From Apodospora peruviana (taxonomy: Eukaryota > Ascomycota > Sordariomycetes > Sordariales > Lasiosphaeriaceae): DNA of 64,000 bases. A model generated the notes under the pieces. That model did no database searches and was not told where the DNA came from. It saw only the letters and a list, made by a program, of their open reading frames with translations. This document shows, piece by piece, positions 23,635 through 35,764 of the stretch (its first letter is position 1; each line of letters starts with the position of its first letter). The translations under genes and the position numbers were made by a program. The stretch is from contig JAUEDM010000007.1 in NCBI GenBank assembly GCA_033439685.1, forward strand, positions 3,028,501-3,092,500. Reading direction: 5' to 3'.

Positions 23635-24537
23635 CTAGTAGTCATCCTCATCGTCGGTCTCAGGCCCACCACAAAAAACTATAAAATCATCACCATCATG
23701 GTACTCGCTCTCTTTCGGCTTCGGATTCGGATGTACGACCGTGGTCCAGCCATACCCTTGCGCAACCTTGAACCACTGCTGCCCGCTATGCCACTCATAC
23801 AGATTAACCACGACCTTGCCCTCCCGCCCGACGACAGACCGAAATAGCGAGTCCATCAGCGACATGACGTCCTCCATCAGCCCGTGCCAGTGCAGATACA
23901 GCTGCAGACCCTCGCCCGTGTGGACGAGCGTCTCGATCGTCTCCAGACCCGTGCACCTCTCCTTCATGAGATCCAGAAACTGTGGCTTGGAGAGTGCAAA
24001 CACCGGCCTGTCATCATCGATAGCGTAGGCAGCAGCTCGCAGTTCCTCGGCCTTCATAAGCCTCCCGGTCGGGTAATGGGCGAGGTCGGACCGCACCTTG
24101 ACGTGCGGGTAGGGGATGCAGAGGTGGCGGATGTGTGGAGCGTTCTCGGCGCCGATGCGATCGAGAAAGACAGGAAGGGCGGCGGTTTTCTTGGCGAATA
24201 TGACAAAGCGGTTTCGCGAGTAGAAGACGGGGTTGGCTTCGCGGTAGACCTGTCGGCAGGTGGCTAGGATCGCCGTGTAGGGCCCAACGTCAATGTCATC
24301 GCCGCGACGTGCGATCTCCTCCTCATCCGGCAGAGGGTCATCATGTTGGCAGTCGGTAATACCGTCGTTTTCTTCTTCCTTGTCTGAGTCGTAGAGCGAG
24401 TCTTGTCTTTCTTTTCGGATTCTGCCTCGACTCAACGGACCCTTGCAGACGCAGATTTCGATCGGCTCGGACGAGACGAGGAGGTCGCTGTAGATCTGAT
24501 TGCGGATCTCGCCGGGGAAATCGAGGAAGCCAAGCAT
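23635..24537 (-). CDS. 2EXR-domain protein, single exon
   Basis: This 300-residue protein has no intron. It opens with FLDFPGEIRNQIYSDLL, the F-box-like FPxEIRxxIY signature of the 2EXR domain, followed by an acidic insert. Then comes ILATCRQVYREANPVFYSRNRFVI, the second half of that domain. The rest is a mixed helix/strand region ending in a short acidic tail. Such proteins are numerous in Pezizomycotina and mostly uncharacterised; a role in protein-protein contacts, perhaps with ubiquitin ligases as for F-box proteins, is only an inference. No membrane or secretion signal is present. Confidence 0.85.
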   Translation of the reverse strand: MLGFLDFPGEIRNQIYSDLLVSSEPIEICVCKGPLSRGRIRKERQDSLYDSDKEEENDGITDCQHDDPLPDEEEIARRGDDIDVGPYTAILATCRQVYREANPVFYSRNRFVIFAKKTAALPVFLDRIGAENAPHIRHLCIPYPHVKVRSDLAHYPTGRLMKAEELRAAAYAIDDDRPVFALSKPQFLDLMKERCTGLETIETLVHTGEGLQLYLHWHGLMEDVMSLMDSLFRSVVGREGKVVVNLYEWHSGQQWFKVAQGYGWTTVVHPNPKPKESEYHDGDDFIVFCGGPETDDEDDY

Positions 24538-25021
24538 TTCTTTTCTGCGTATTCTGATATGTTTAGTTTTGGTGGTCGTAGCGAATTTGGGACAGTTCGA
24601 ATACTTTATTAATCGGAGGATTTAATGACGTCAACAGCATGTGCGAATCAGGCAGCAGCTTCTCGGATGCATGCCGTCGGCGTCCCCTATACGCCGTATT
24701 TCATACGGGTATTACTCCATTACGTATCTCTTTAACCTGTAACAGTTGTTACACAGTCAAGCAACCAACTGCTTACAGCCAATCATCAGTTGTACAGAAG
24801 CAGCGACGTCGCACACCACCCCTGTCCGTGGTGACAATGCTTCGCCTTGTTGGCGCGCAGTCCTGCGAGATTGGGGGGTTGCGCGGCTATCTTCAGGTAA
24901 TATCAAAGACCTTCGACAAGAGCGCCTGGATGCGGACCTTCCCTTTGCTTATGGTTCTGTATCCTTTTCGCAAGCAGCTTATCTGGACCTTCGATTCCGT
25001 AGCAGGGAAACACGCGCAGAC

Positions 25022-28000
25022 ATGGACGGTCCAAATATGTGGTTGCCACCACCACCACCGAATGCACCGATGCCCCGCTCTGGCCGTCGTCGGTATTCGG
25101 ATTCCAGCTCTAGCTCCAATTCTACGGGTACGAGTGGCGACGATGAGGGCAAAACGCTCGACGAGGCATTGTTGGAAGCTGCAGATAATGGGAGTGCCAA
25201 GAAGCTCAGCGGTCTTCTGGCAAAAGGCGCGAACGCTGCCGCCAAAGACGACGACTCCAACGGCGTGCTGCACATGCTGCTACGCGACAATGACGACCCA
25301 ACCCGTGACGGTCCCAAACTTGAGTTGGTCCGCATGATCTTGGAGGCGTTGACAAAGGAGCAAATTGATTCCCTCAATGACCGCGGAGAGAGCGCACTTT
25401 ACATCGCAATTGACCAACAACGAGTAGCAGAGATCGTACGCCAATCTTGGATTTTAATGCCGACGAACAGAATATCCAGGGTGAAGAAGGTACCCCTCTC
25501 CATGTCGCAGCTTACAAGGGCCTCGAGTCCGTGGCTCGGCTTCTTTTGGCCAAGGAGCAGATCCCAATGTACCATCTGGGAAGGATAGGTATCATATCGA
25601 AACTCCTCTCCATGTCGCCTGCTACCAGGGCCACCCGGCAGTTGCCGAGATTCTTCTTGTGAGCGGTGCGGATATCAACGCCTTGTCCCACAACAACCAT
25701 ACTCCTCTGCACAGGGCATGTGTTGGGGAAGAAATAGGAACGGCTTGCCTGCTGGTCAAGAGGGGGCAGACCTGAATCTGAGAACCAAGAGCGGGCGCAC
25801 AGCATTACACATAGCATGCCATGAGCGTCTGGAAGAGGTCCTCGACCAGCTCTTGGCAGCAAAGGCAGAAACTGACACGGTCGACTGCCACGGATGGACA
25901 CCTTTGCACGATTTAATTTACTACTTTGACGAGCCTAGCGTCCATATCGTCAGGCAGCTTGTTCAAGCAGCTGCCGATGTCGATGCTGTCAATAGCCAAG
26001 GGTCGACACCATTGCACATAGCCGTGGCCAACGGAGGCGACCTCAGGGTGGTAGAGGAGCTCTTGACGGCAAAGCGTGAGATGAACATCTTCGACAAACT
26101 GGGATGGACGCCTTTAAAGTTGGCTATCTGGGGACGTTCGTTGCCGATGGTGCTCGCCTTTCTCTTAGGCTGGCGCAGATGTCAATGCCTCGGCCGACTC
26201 CAAGGCCCACAAGACGTCGTTACATCGAGCAACAGCTCTATGTCCAGTCAAGCTTCCGACACAACACCCAATACCTCGTCGCCGCTCTCCTTGGCAAGCG
26301 CTTTTGGATTAAACGACATAGTCAGTGTCCTGTTGAACCATGGCGCTCTGATAGACGCCGCGATCCGTCAAAACGCACTGCCCTCCACAGAGCATGTCTG
26401 GTCGGCAGTCCTGAGACTACGGCAATCCTGATGAAACACGGAGCAAATTCTCTGGCCTCAGACAACAAGGGGCGAACAACGCTCCACAAGGCCAATGCAG
26501 GGGGTCATGCACAGGTCGTACGGCGGCTTCTAGGCGGTTTTGATGATCCAGCCAGCGTGGACTTGGCCGACAATGATGGAATGACAGCGCTCCACTGGGC
26601 TTTCACCAGTTTACCAAGACTCAGGGGCCTCGAGACCGATGAATTTGAGTTGATGCCAAATGGGGGGTGGGTATTTCTTCATCCCAACACGCCCCAGGTG
26701 AAGCATTATGCTTCCGTAGCAGAAGCTATCTTCGCCAAATCAAGTACCAGCCTGGTAGCGAAGAACAGAAACGGAGAGACGCCGTTGCATCTGGCCGCGG
26801 AGTGTCCTAACTTCGATGGCGTTGGCTTCCTCTTGGAGCATTTGCCCCCCGAATTCATCGTTGCCAGAGACAATAATGGGGCAACTGCCCTCTGCACCGC
26901 ATCGAAACGGATAAATGCAATCGCGACTCGCCAGTTGCTAGAAGTCATGGAGACAGCCGACTTTGGCCACCGGGACTTGACTTGGTCTACTCTCAAGTGG
27001 GCCGCGGAAGATGAGGCAACACACGACATTGTCTGTCTAATACTGGAGAAATACACCGCCCCCGGCTTGCAAATCTGAGACTACCGCCCGGACTGATTTC
27101 ATAACCCAATTGGAATGCCCTTCAATGGGCGACCAGGACCTCGTGTGGATGATCCTTGGGAGCATTGACCCCAGGCCGGAAAATGATCACAAGAAACGGA
27201 GGGCTGAAGTAGTGGCACGGCTTACCAAGGCAAGGTTCGAACGATTCCAGGGACCCAGAGCACTTAATTCAGCCATGTTCGCAAACCTGCCCGCGAATTC
27301 GGATATCGGGCACAAGGGCAACCACCAACACAGGATCGACGGAGGCACCTCCGCACTCACGAGCCGAGCGGAGAGAGCCAATGTGATTCTGGATATGTTG
27401 AGAGATCCTCATTTTGTCGAAACATCTCTAGTACCCAGCAATGGCTACTGTGTGCCAGCTTAGCATGAGAGCTTATACTCCAGCATCACACGATTCGAGG
27501 CTCTCATGGTCGACTTCTATGCCAAAGGTTCGCAGACCGGCTTCCTTCGCCGCTTCCGCACCATGGAGAAGGTCTTGTATCAAGATGGCCCAGACAAAAT
27601 CATGGCACAAGCCCAGGCTGTGATGCAGACGGCTCGTCACGCCTCTATGCGGCGTCGATTCATGAGTGCAAGTGGCACGCGGTTACTCCCGGGGGCGTTC
27701 GATAGGTTGCACAACGCAACATACGATGGATTCACCTCCCCGCAAATAATGTAAGAAGAAGGAGTCTTTGGAAGAGTATTCCACGGAAGTCCAAGAGCGT
27801 TCAAGGGAAACAGACAATGACTAACCGCTGTCGCAGATGCAATGGATGAATGTATATACAATAAATGCCCGCAAGGTGTTGCTGGACTTGCAAATGCCTC
27901 CCCGGCTTCCAACCGACAATGTTCAACATGATAACAAGACCTTGAATGAATTAACAACGCAACTGACATCTGGGTGTATCTAGGGTATGATACTCAGAGT

Positions 28001-30286
28001 TTTGATCGACGCAAGGCAGCCGGAAGGCCGCATGCGTTCCCTTAGTCTGTTCTTCCGCAATAGCTGGCAAGAGGTCCCCGACTCATCATCTCCCTCACGG
28101 TACATGGCACCAAAATTTGTTGTGAGTCCTATCAAGGAAAAACGAGATGCCGCTTAAACTAGAGCTACGTAAGACTAATACCAAACACAGCAACAACACA
28201 AAGAGGAGCAGCCTGGACATCAGAGCGACGGGGAAGGGCCGATGGTAATCTATGTTTGTGTTTGCTGCCACCAAACAATCCTTGCAAAAGTTGACCAGCT
28301 AATCCCCTCTGTTTATAGATGCCGTATCTAGCGTTCGGAACCTATGTTGGTAGGGCTGGCGAAAAAGAACCCTCCGAAATGCTCTACAATGACCTACTCA
28401 CGCAATATACGTGCAAGAATAATGTTATCCACGGAACCCGAACCTTGGACGAGTTTTACTACCACTTTGCCGACGACGACGAGTTTGAGGACGACATGTT
28501 CCACCGTAATGGGGACCAGGTCACCAGCAAAGAGATCCACGGCAGCGTGGCCTACCGGAGTCAGTGGACAATACTGAGAGTGGACCAGATATGGATATGG
28601 GTTCTTGACAAAAGTCAGTTCCAATGAAAGCAAATGCCTCTTCAACCCCACTGTCTGTCGTTAATACACAGTTAACTGACGACTCTGTGTTGTATTAGAT
28701 ACAATCATCACATCGTCACGCACCGACCCGAAGCTGACCGCTCCGACGACCTCATCGTCAACCACATCGTCAACCGTCTGGATAAGGATTCAGACAAAGG
28801 GAAGGGCACATCGCAACCAAAGACAGCGCACGAGCTGACCGAGTTTATTGTTGACTGCTGTGTTGGGTTCTATGATCTACCGGACGACAACGTTTGGTCT
28901 TCCGCAACAGATAAAAGTTACACGGTCCGACAGATCTTTTCGGACGCCATCAGCAAAGCGGTTAGTTTATTCCAGTCCACACACTACACCGCATCCCATC
29001 CATTGAGGGTCCATTCTAGAGGAAGCTGACAGATGCATGAACACAAAAATAGGCGCTCAAAGAAGCCCAGCTATTCAATAGGTTCACCAACGACAAAATC
29101 CAGAAAGAAGGCGAAGTCACCGATAAGTCCAACCAGAAACGAACAATGACCATCGACGACACCGCCTATCTGCTCTGTGGGGTCAAGGACATTTGCGACG
29201 AGCTGGGCATACTCAAAGCTGTCGCGGCCCACCAGAAGATGGTGCAGGATAGCCTGCTGAGCAGACAGTAGCAGCAAGCCCAAACAGCGCAGGATAGGGG
29301 CCAGAACTCGACGGATTACGTGATTAGGGATTTGGGGGAGATGGATAAGGTGGCCACGAGGATTGATGTTGCTGTGAGTCTACTTACCTATCTATACTTG
29401 GTTGAGCAGAGTTTAAGCAAGGGGCTGACGAAACGACTTCGAGCTAGGTCACCACCATTCTATTTGTGAGCCCGCCAACACCACGGATGGGAACCAACCC
29501 ACTATCTAAATAAAGCCAATACTGACAAGAAGACCTACGGCAGTTACCCATGTCCTTCCTCCACATCCCTCTTCGCGATCAAAATCTCCTAGTTTCAACA
29601 CAATGAAGCCACTGGCGATCTACTTTTCTCCCCAGGTTGGATATTCCCCATCACCTGTACATCTTCAGCTTTGAATCTCTATTGACTAGTCCCTATATCT
29701 TCACCAACTAACCCCTTCTCTCTTCCAAACTAAAAGTCGGCGTCCCAATGGCCGTCTGGATTCCGCTCCTCCTGTACGCCTTCTTCTACTCCTCCAAACG
29801 GGCCTCCCGCCTTTTGCGCATCCCCACTCCCATCTCCGATGTATGGGACCGGCTAGAATATCAGATCTATGCTAATTTCAATATCACTCTACCAGGCCGA
29901 AAGAGAATAGTCGTACCGTCACTGGAACAATCGGTACCGTCACTGGGACAAGTGTGACGAGTAACGCTAGTAGTGGACGACCCGAAGGTCTGGGAAGAAA
30001 AGGTTCTGCAGAAAGCGTCCAGTTGTCGCTAGACGAGAAGCTGCCGATGTCGAGGTGGGGTATGTTGAGGCGCAGACTGATCAGCCCGAGGACTGCTGTG
30101 ACGGTCTCGGATGTGAAAAGTAGTATTGTTGATGTTGGGACTACAGGCGTTGCTGTTGATACGAGTACCACTACGACTAAGGGTACGGGTCTGGCTACTT
30201 CTACCTCTGCTACTATGGCTCCGGCTTTGGTGGGTAGAAGTTCGCGGGCAGGAACCGCGCAGGTGGCGAGTACGGATTTACCGTGA
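25022..30286 (+). pseudogene. Ankyrin-repeat / CorA-like protein, multiply frameshifted
   Basis: From an ATG at 25022 the sequence reads as a Pro-rich N-terminus and then a long run of ankyrin repeats (TPLHVAAYKG, TPLHVACYQG, TALHIACHE, TPLHIAVANG, TALHRACLVG and others) up to about 27078. The reading frame changes near 25437, 25558, 25767, 26172, 26250 and 26375, each time in mid-repeat. 27110-27750 carries a linker in further frames. 28000-29900 resembles the C-terminal part of fungal CorA-like Mg2+ transporter proteins fused to ankyrins (KDICDELGILKxV, then a stretch leading to a hydrophobic WIPLLLYAFFY segment). A TAG at about 29270 replaces a likely Gln. The final exon after a GTATGG...CAG intron (about 29839-29895) ends at 30286. 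Some junctions near 28100-29450 look like real introns. Too many disruptions for a working gene unless the sequence has errors. Confidence 0.7.
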
Positions 30287-30964
30287 TATGACTAAGGCGA
30301 GATCTCAATGTCAGGAGCACAAAGTAGTTGAAGACTCTGGCTCCCATACTGTCCGTTCATGGTCGATAACCCACCGGATTCCGTTATCGTTCATTTTCTG
30401 CATCCGTATATGTCAGTCAGACCAATCAGTTTTCACTGTTCAAGCATTCGGGAGACTTCTATAGGGTTCATTCTGCATGTTTGGGGTTGTCCTGAATCAA
30501 GACCTCACTCCTCAGCGTATAGCCATATGAACAATATCATTATTTGCAGAATATTAGCACATTGTCTTGTCTCGTTAACTGACTGTAGGAGGGTCAAAGA
30601 AAAGACAATAGAGTAATGGACAAAGAGTTCTTTGAACATTTAGTTCGCTTCTTTGTTTTGGTCGAGACAATCGGCTAGAACAAGACGATTGTATGGCGGA
30701 ACAGTCGACCGAAGAGAGGGGACCTGCCTCCTCCCACTCCCATATTTAAAGAAATTCATGGCCCCTGGAGAGTTCAAGAATTTTGTTTTGGGCATCACTT
30801 GCCTTTGCAACTCATCCTCCAGGACCCATAAATACCAGTCAAGAGAAATCGAGACATCTGACCAACTTGAACTCAACCCCTATTTGCTCAGGTAGCCAAA
30901 GAAACCAACAACTCGAGTTTTAGTCAGATCAGTCTCTTTGTCTGGTATTCCCTGGAGGATTACT
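30287..30964. other. Intergenic, promoter side of the kinase gene
   Basis: No gene is seen. The sequence directly before the kinase ATG at 30965 remains open in frame without another ATG. Confidence 0.4.
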
Positions 30965-32338
30965 ATGCCATCGTTTAACTTGCCATCCATCACCGCCACA
31001 CCGGTTACCGCCCTCCACCCCGTCCCGCAGTACAAAATGCAGTTCGTCGGGCCCGAGTTCCGGTACAAGTGCGAGCCTCTTGACCGATACCAAGCCGGGG
31101 GCTGGCACCCCACCCACATTGGCGATCGGTTAGGAGTCGATGGGCGGTACAGGGTGGTCAACAAGTTGGGACATGGGGGCTTCGGCGTTGTCTGGCTGTG
31201 CCGTGACACGGAGGACCGCGTCACACCATGGAAGGCGGTGAAAATCGAAAACGCCGCGACGACAAACCGCGGCGCAGCCGACATCAACGATCTCAAAATC
31301 CAGGACGTCTTCGACGCTCTCGAACTCACCCCACAAACGGCCCTCAAAAACCAAATCGCCATTCCGTACGAGCACTTTTGGCTCGACGGCCCAAATGGCA
31401 CCCATCTCTGCTCCGTCCTCCCCATCCTCGGTCCTTCCATCCGCGACCGCTCCCTCTACAAAGACGGCAAGCGGGACGTCAAAGCCATCTGCCGACAGGT
31501 TATCCGCGCGATGCAATACCTCCACTCCGTCGAGATCTGCCACGGCGATTTCCGCCCCGCTAACATTCTCCTACAGATCGAAGGTCTGCAGCTGCTAGAG
31601 GACAAGGAAATCCAGATGGTCTTCGGCCTACCACAAGTTTCTCTGGTAGCCCCCAAAGTCTTTGGCCAGAATTGCCGCCCCCGCTACCTGGTATGTTCTG
31701 CTGACATGAACCTCGACAAGCTAGACGACTTCGTCAAAATCAAAGCCGGCAATCTGCGAGCCAAGGATGAGCCCATGGTTGCCGTCGTCGACTTTGGCGG
31801 CGCCTCGCACACCTCCTACAGATCAGCCTGGACGACCTGCATCCCCACTCACCTGCTCGCGCCGGAATACTTTTTTGGCTACGAGGCCAGTTTTGCAACC
31901 GACATTTTTGCCCTCGGGTGTACTCTGACAATTCTCCAGCTCGACGAATACCCCTTCACTCGTCAGGGCGAGAACCTCGACGACGTGGCGCTTTCTTATC
32001 TTTCCGAGATGGAGGAGTTTCTTGGGCCGATGCCCATGCTGCTCCGAAAGGCGTGGGACAAGCGTGCTGTCACGAGAGGACAAAAGCTCGTGATCGATAT
32101 GGATCATGGCAACCCGGCCACGGTGAGTTGGAAGGAGATTGACGCCTTGCGCAGGAACTGGGTTAGCCATGTTCCCGGTGCTCGCAATGTCCTCCATGGG
32201 CTGATGCTGGATAAGGGTATGTCTAAACAAGAGGCTAACCGTTTTGCTGACTTGTTGAAGAAGACCATGGCTTGGGAGGCGACTGACCGGTTGAGACTGG
32301 GGCAGATTCTCAACCATCCTTGGTTTGCGGAGAACTAA
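30965..32338 (+). CDS. SRPK-like serine/threonine protein kinase, single exon
   Basis: This 457-residue protein starts at the ATG at 30965. A short lead (YxAGGWHPTHIGDRL) typical of SR-protein kinases precedes the catalytic domain. Visible motifs are the glycine loop LGHGGFGVVWLC, the beta-3 lysine in KAVKIE, the catalytic loop CHGDFRPANIL (HGD in place of HRD), DFGG for the metal-binding DFG, and LAPEYFFG for APE. All catalytic residues are kept, so activity is likely. Compared with SRPK proper, the spacer splitting the kinase lobes is short and acidic/Arg-Ser-rich stretches are missing. Many fungal relatives of this compact, single-exon type exist; targets are unknown. Confidence 0.85.
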   Translation: MPSFNLPSITATPVTALHPVPQYKMQFVGPEFRYKCEPLDRYQAGGWHPTHIGDRLGVDGRYRVVNKLGHGGFGVVWLCRDTEDRVTPWKAVKIENAATTNRGAADINDLKIQDVFDALELTPQTALKNQIAIPYEHFWLDGPNGTHLCSVLPILGPSIRDRSLYKDGKRDVKAICRQVIRAMQYLHSVEICHGDFRPANILLQIEGLQLLEDKEIQMVFGLPQVSLVAPKVFGQNCRPRYLVCSADMNLDKLDDFVKIKAGNLRAKDEPMVAVVDFGGASHTSYRSAWTTCIPTHLLAPEYFFGYEASFATDIFALGCTLTILQLDEYPFTRQGENLDDVALSYLSEMEEFLGPMPMLLRKAWDKRAVTRGQKLVIDMDHGNPATVSWKEIDALRRNWVSHVPGARNVLHGLMLDKGMSKQEANRFADLLKKTMAWEATDRLRLGQILNHPWFAEN

Positions 32339-32802
32339 CTAACACAAAATCCCTGATTCTCTGGGTGGTAAGTAGTTGATTGCTGGTACTAATATTTCAA
32401 GGGCAGGTTTAGGTTCTGGGACTACGGTAGGTAAACTCCTTTTTTTAGACAAGGTGTTATTCAGGAGGTGGGAAAGTATGGTCTGGATACCATAAGTATT
32501 GTCCTTCTTTCACTGTCTCTGGTAGATATTAATAAAATGATACCTGACATTACCTCATCTCGATGCTGTGAACTCTTTTCATATCATATAATTGTTGTCG
32601 TCACACTGTAGACGCATTCAGCTTCCTTTAGAGACTGGACCTCACCTCCAACTGGGTTGATAATATCTCCTGGAGGATTGATGGTAAGGGGTCTCGGAAA
32701 TTTGAGAAGTTAGTTACCCATGTCTCATCTCACACCCCAGGGAAAATATTCTTTACTCTCGTTATTTACTCATCCTATTTAGATATATATCTTCAGTACC
32801 AA
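32339..32802. other. Convergent 3' intergenic region
   Basis: It lies between the ends of the plus-strand kinase gene and a minus-strand membrane protein. No gene is seen. Confidence 0.45.
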
Positions 32803-33879
32803 CTATGTATATTCCCCAAAGACCTCGGAGGTGGTATTCACACGCCCCATCAACCTATGCCACTCCGGTAATCTAATTTTCACCCAGCCATGCCGTTCAT
32901 CATGCCCACCCTCATGCTCGCGGCCGTGTTTTTTTTTCCCTCTCGTTGTAGTACTACTAGTCGTACCCTCCACGATATTGTCCTGATGATGAATCCTCAG
33001 CCGCCTATCAGCCCAAGCAAAGCCATACAAAGCCACCATCATCACCTCCAGCAGGAACGTAAAGCAGTAGAAACTGGCCCTGCTATGAAACCAAGCTGGC
33101 TGCCCAACAGGTCTTGCATCAAACCCTACTCCACATCGAAATCCAATCTCTAGCGTCAGGAGCAAAGCCGAAAGAAAGAGAAGCTGACACCTGGCCCAGA
33201 ACCGGCGTTTGCTGTCTACCCGTGTCAACAAAGATGTTCTTTTAACATACAAAACCAGCACAATGACCGCCAAGAAAGGAACAAAGGCCAGGAACGTAAG
33301 AAGCGTGGTAGCAACGAGCTGCACATCCCTCGCGCTCTGCCTGTTCTTCTTTGTTCGCACAAAAAAGCTGTCCACCGCCGCACTGATGACCATCAACAGG
33401 CAGGCAACAACGCAAAAGACCAGACCGCGGAGGATTCGTATTGGAGCGTGGTGGTTGCGCCGGCCCGCGCCGAATTTGGTACAGATATAGTAGTCGCGAA
33501 TCAGCCGTTTGGCGAGGAAGAGGTTGACGATGAGGAGGAGCACGACTCCGGCCATAGTAAAGACGAGGGCTGCGATGGCAAGACGGAGATTGTTGGGGTA
33601 TGTAGCGCACGCTATTCGGAGAGACAGAGCTGCGATTCGCAGGACGCAGAATATGAAGATGAGTGTTGGCAGGAGACGTTGGTGTTCGTGCGACTGTCTT
33701 CCGCGAAGGTTAAGTTGGAGGGCGATCATGTGCCATGCTGCTAGGAGAAGGAAGAGGAGGATGAAAACCGTGCAGATGGGGATGTCGACCCTCGGGGTCG
33801 GGGTGCAGCCTGTGAGCGCCGTTCGTGGCGGATAGGGCGGTGACGCGTGTGTCGTTGGGAGTGCCATGCCGAAACTCAT
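32803..33879 (-). CDS. DUF3112-type seven-helix membrane protein
   Basis: This single-exon, 358-residue protein has seven hydrophobic segments (first near residues 34-54, last near 275-295). A hydrophilic C-terminal tail is rich in His, Lys, Thr and Glu. The opening RVDIPICTVFILLFLLLAA and the LRIxCATYPxNLxLAIAALVF stretch are typical of the fungal DUF3112 family, often labelled family C-like G-protein-coupled receptor proteins. It probably sits in the plasma or an internal membrane; a receptor role is only implied by topology. The final EHEGGHDERHGW tail may be cytosolic. Confidence 0.82.
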   Translation of the reverse strand: MSFGMALPTTHASPPYPPRTALTGCTPTPRVDIPICTVFILLFLLLAAWHMIALQLNLRGRQSHEHQRLLPTLIFIFCVLRIAALSLRIACATYPNNLRLAIAALVFTMAGVVLLLIVNLFLAKRLIRDYYICTKFGAGRRNHHAPIRILRGLVFCVVACLLMVISAAVDSFFVRTKKNRQSARDVQLVATTLLTFLAFVPFLAVIVLVLYVKRTSLLTRVDSKRRFWARCQLLFLSALLLTLEIGFRCGVGFDARPVGQPAWFHSRASFYCFTFLLEVMMVALYGFAWADRRLRIHHQDNIVEGTTSSTTTRGKKKHGREHEGGHDERHGWVKIRLPEWHRLMGRVNTTSEVFGEYT

Positions 33880-35420
33880 TCAGCGCTGTGATAGACTGAA
33901 CAAAGGGAGGCTTGGGCTTTTGTTGGTCTGAGAACACCCAGTTGACTTTGGTGATGGTAGCGAGCAGGTTCTGTACCAATGACGATGAGGTGACCTCACT
34001 CATTCCACGGACCACAGATAACTAGAGTGGTTCCTGGACAGAGACGTCATACGACCCTCACCAGGTAGGTCTTCCATTTGAATTGGTGCTAGGTGTAAAC
34101 TCCACCGTCCTATGCCTGGTAGGTATTCACAAATAATGATCTCCTTGCTATCAAGCTGGCTGAAGCGAAAGATGCGAGTGCCGCCCAAGTTGGCAAGTGC
34201 CATCTATGCCATACAGCCAACGGAGCAGTAGGGAAGACTAGCTGCACCATTGCGATACTACAGCTTCTAGCATTGAGATTGTACGCAGGTTCTGGGCCAA
34301 AATAGGAGCTCCATCAATAGTAGAAGGCAGGGCCTTACAGCAAGTTGACTGAAATGATCAATCTTGAGCGGCAGGCAGTGATAGGTAGTTTTGGGTACAA
34401 AACAGACGGAAAATGCTTGATTGTCTAACTAAGGAGAAACAAGACGATTGATGAAAACGGGTAAAAGCTTGCCGGGGCCAGAGAACGAACATCCCTGGTG
34501 GCCGTTGGCGTTCAGACGTTGAAATGCCTTCTGCATCATATTGGCAGTGGACTGTGGACTCTTATCGTTGCCTAGTCCTCCCTGCTCGACCAGCAGCGTC
34601 GTACGCTCAGAAGTCCCGAGCCGTTCTTGTCGACGTTCTTACGCCCTCGACTGGCCGCTGCGGCAGTGTCGGCTGAGTCGACGGTCATCTCTGTCGGGGC
34701 GTACCAGGCGGCTCGATGTACTGGTAGGGGATAGTAATGTCAGATGGAAAGGGGTGCCTGTCAGAAAGGAAGGTTCGAGAAGTGGCCAGAATCATGGATT
34801 TGTAATAGTTGCCACAAGACGTGCAATTACAATTGCATTGGCTTGCCACCATCTACAACAATAAAAGAGGCTCTCTGGCTTCGCCAGAAAGCGAGACAGA
34901 GGAGAATACAATCATGGAATAAATCCTCAAAAAATCAACGAATCCAATGTGCATCACTTCTGACAAGTAATTCGATGTGGCGAGCATGTGGCACAAACCA
35001 CCCGTCCGCATTTCCTGCTTGCAATCAGCATTGTGCTCCCAGTAATCTTTTGTTAACCTGCATAGAAGCTTACCGGCCATGATGTTTCCCAACAAATATG
35101 CTAAACTGGACGTAGCAGATTCCGGGGTGAGTTTGGCGACTTGCCAAGTCAAAATGGAGTAAATTCGTCGACGAGGGCCGCTCCTAGAGGAGATGTGCTT
35201 GGGCTTCCTTCACTTGGGAGGCCTTCATGCCCTGGCGCCTTGGTGTCTTCATAGGAAGGCGAGTCTGGATCCTGCGCGGGGGAGCCAGCGCCAGAGGGCC
35301 TGGATGGCGAGTGTCTTAGTCATTTAGCAAAGAAAAACCCTAAAGTTGTCCTTGCCCGCAAAAGCTGGATACTTCGGTCACTTGAGTTGCGGTTGAGACC
35401 GCCATTGAGCTACTCACAAG
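33880..35420. other. Intergenic, no gene supported
   Basis: About 1.5 kb without a convincing frame on either strand. The part next to 33880 should be the promoter of the DUF3112 gene. Confidence 0.4.
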
Positions 35421-35764
35421 CTAGGGCCACTGCCACCCAGTTCTGGTAGTTTTGTTGGCGTCAACAGCCTGTGAACGAAATGGACGGTTAGCGAAGATGA
35501 AGTTAGGTAGCGATGGTCGGTGTGGCAGACTCGGCGACGTACCAGCTCATTAATGAATCGCTGAATCTCAGCGTCCGGATCATTTGACCAAGATATCGGA
35601 AAGCTCGTGCTGCAAGAGTCCTCAACGAGCGTAATACACGGCCAAGGGGTTGTCTTGGCTCGTTCATGGTGAACTCGTCGGCGTTGGCGCTCCCAGTTGG
35701 GAGGCTCGTTGCCTGGGCGAGAATCTCCCGATTCTGAAGTCGATAGGGATTTGTTGATCATCAT
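35421..35764 (-). CDS. Small hypothetical protein, 2 exons
   Basis: Exon 1 (35543-35764) runs from an ATG to a good GTACGT donor. The intron has a GCTAAC branch-like site and a TTCACAG acceptor. Exon 2 (35421-35468) ends in TAG, giving about 89 residues. The product is hydrophilic, rich in Arg, Ser and Glu, with no signal peptide or known motif. The splice signals are the main support, so this is a tentative gene; it could also be part of a larger transcript whose other exons I do not see. Confidence 0.3.
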
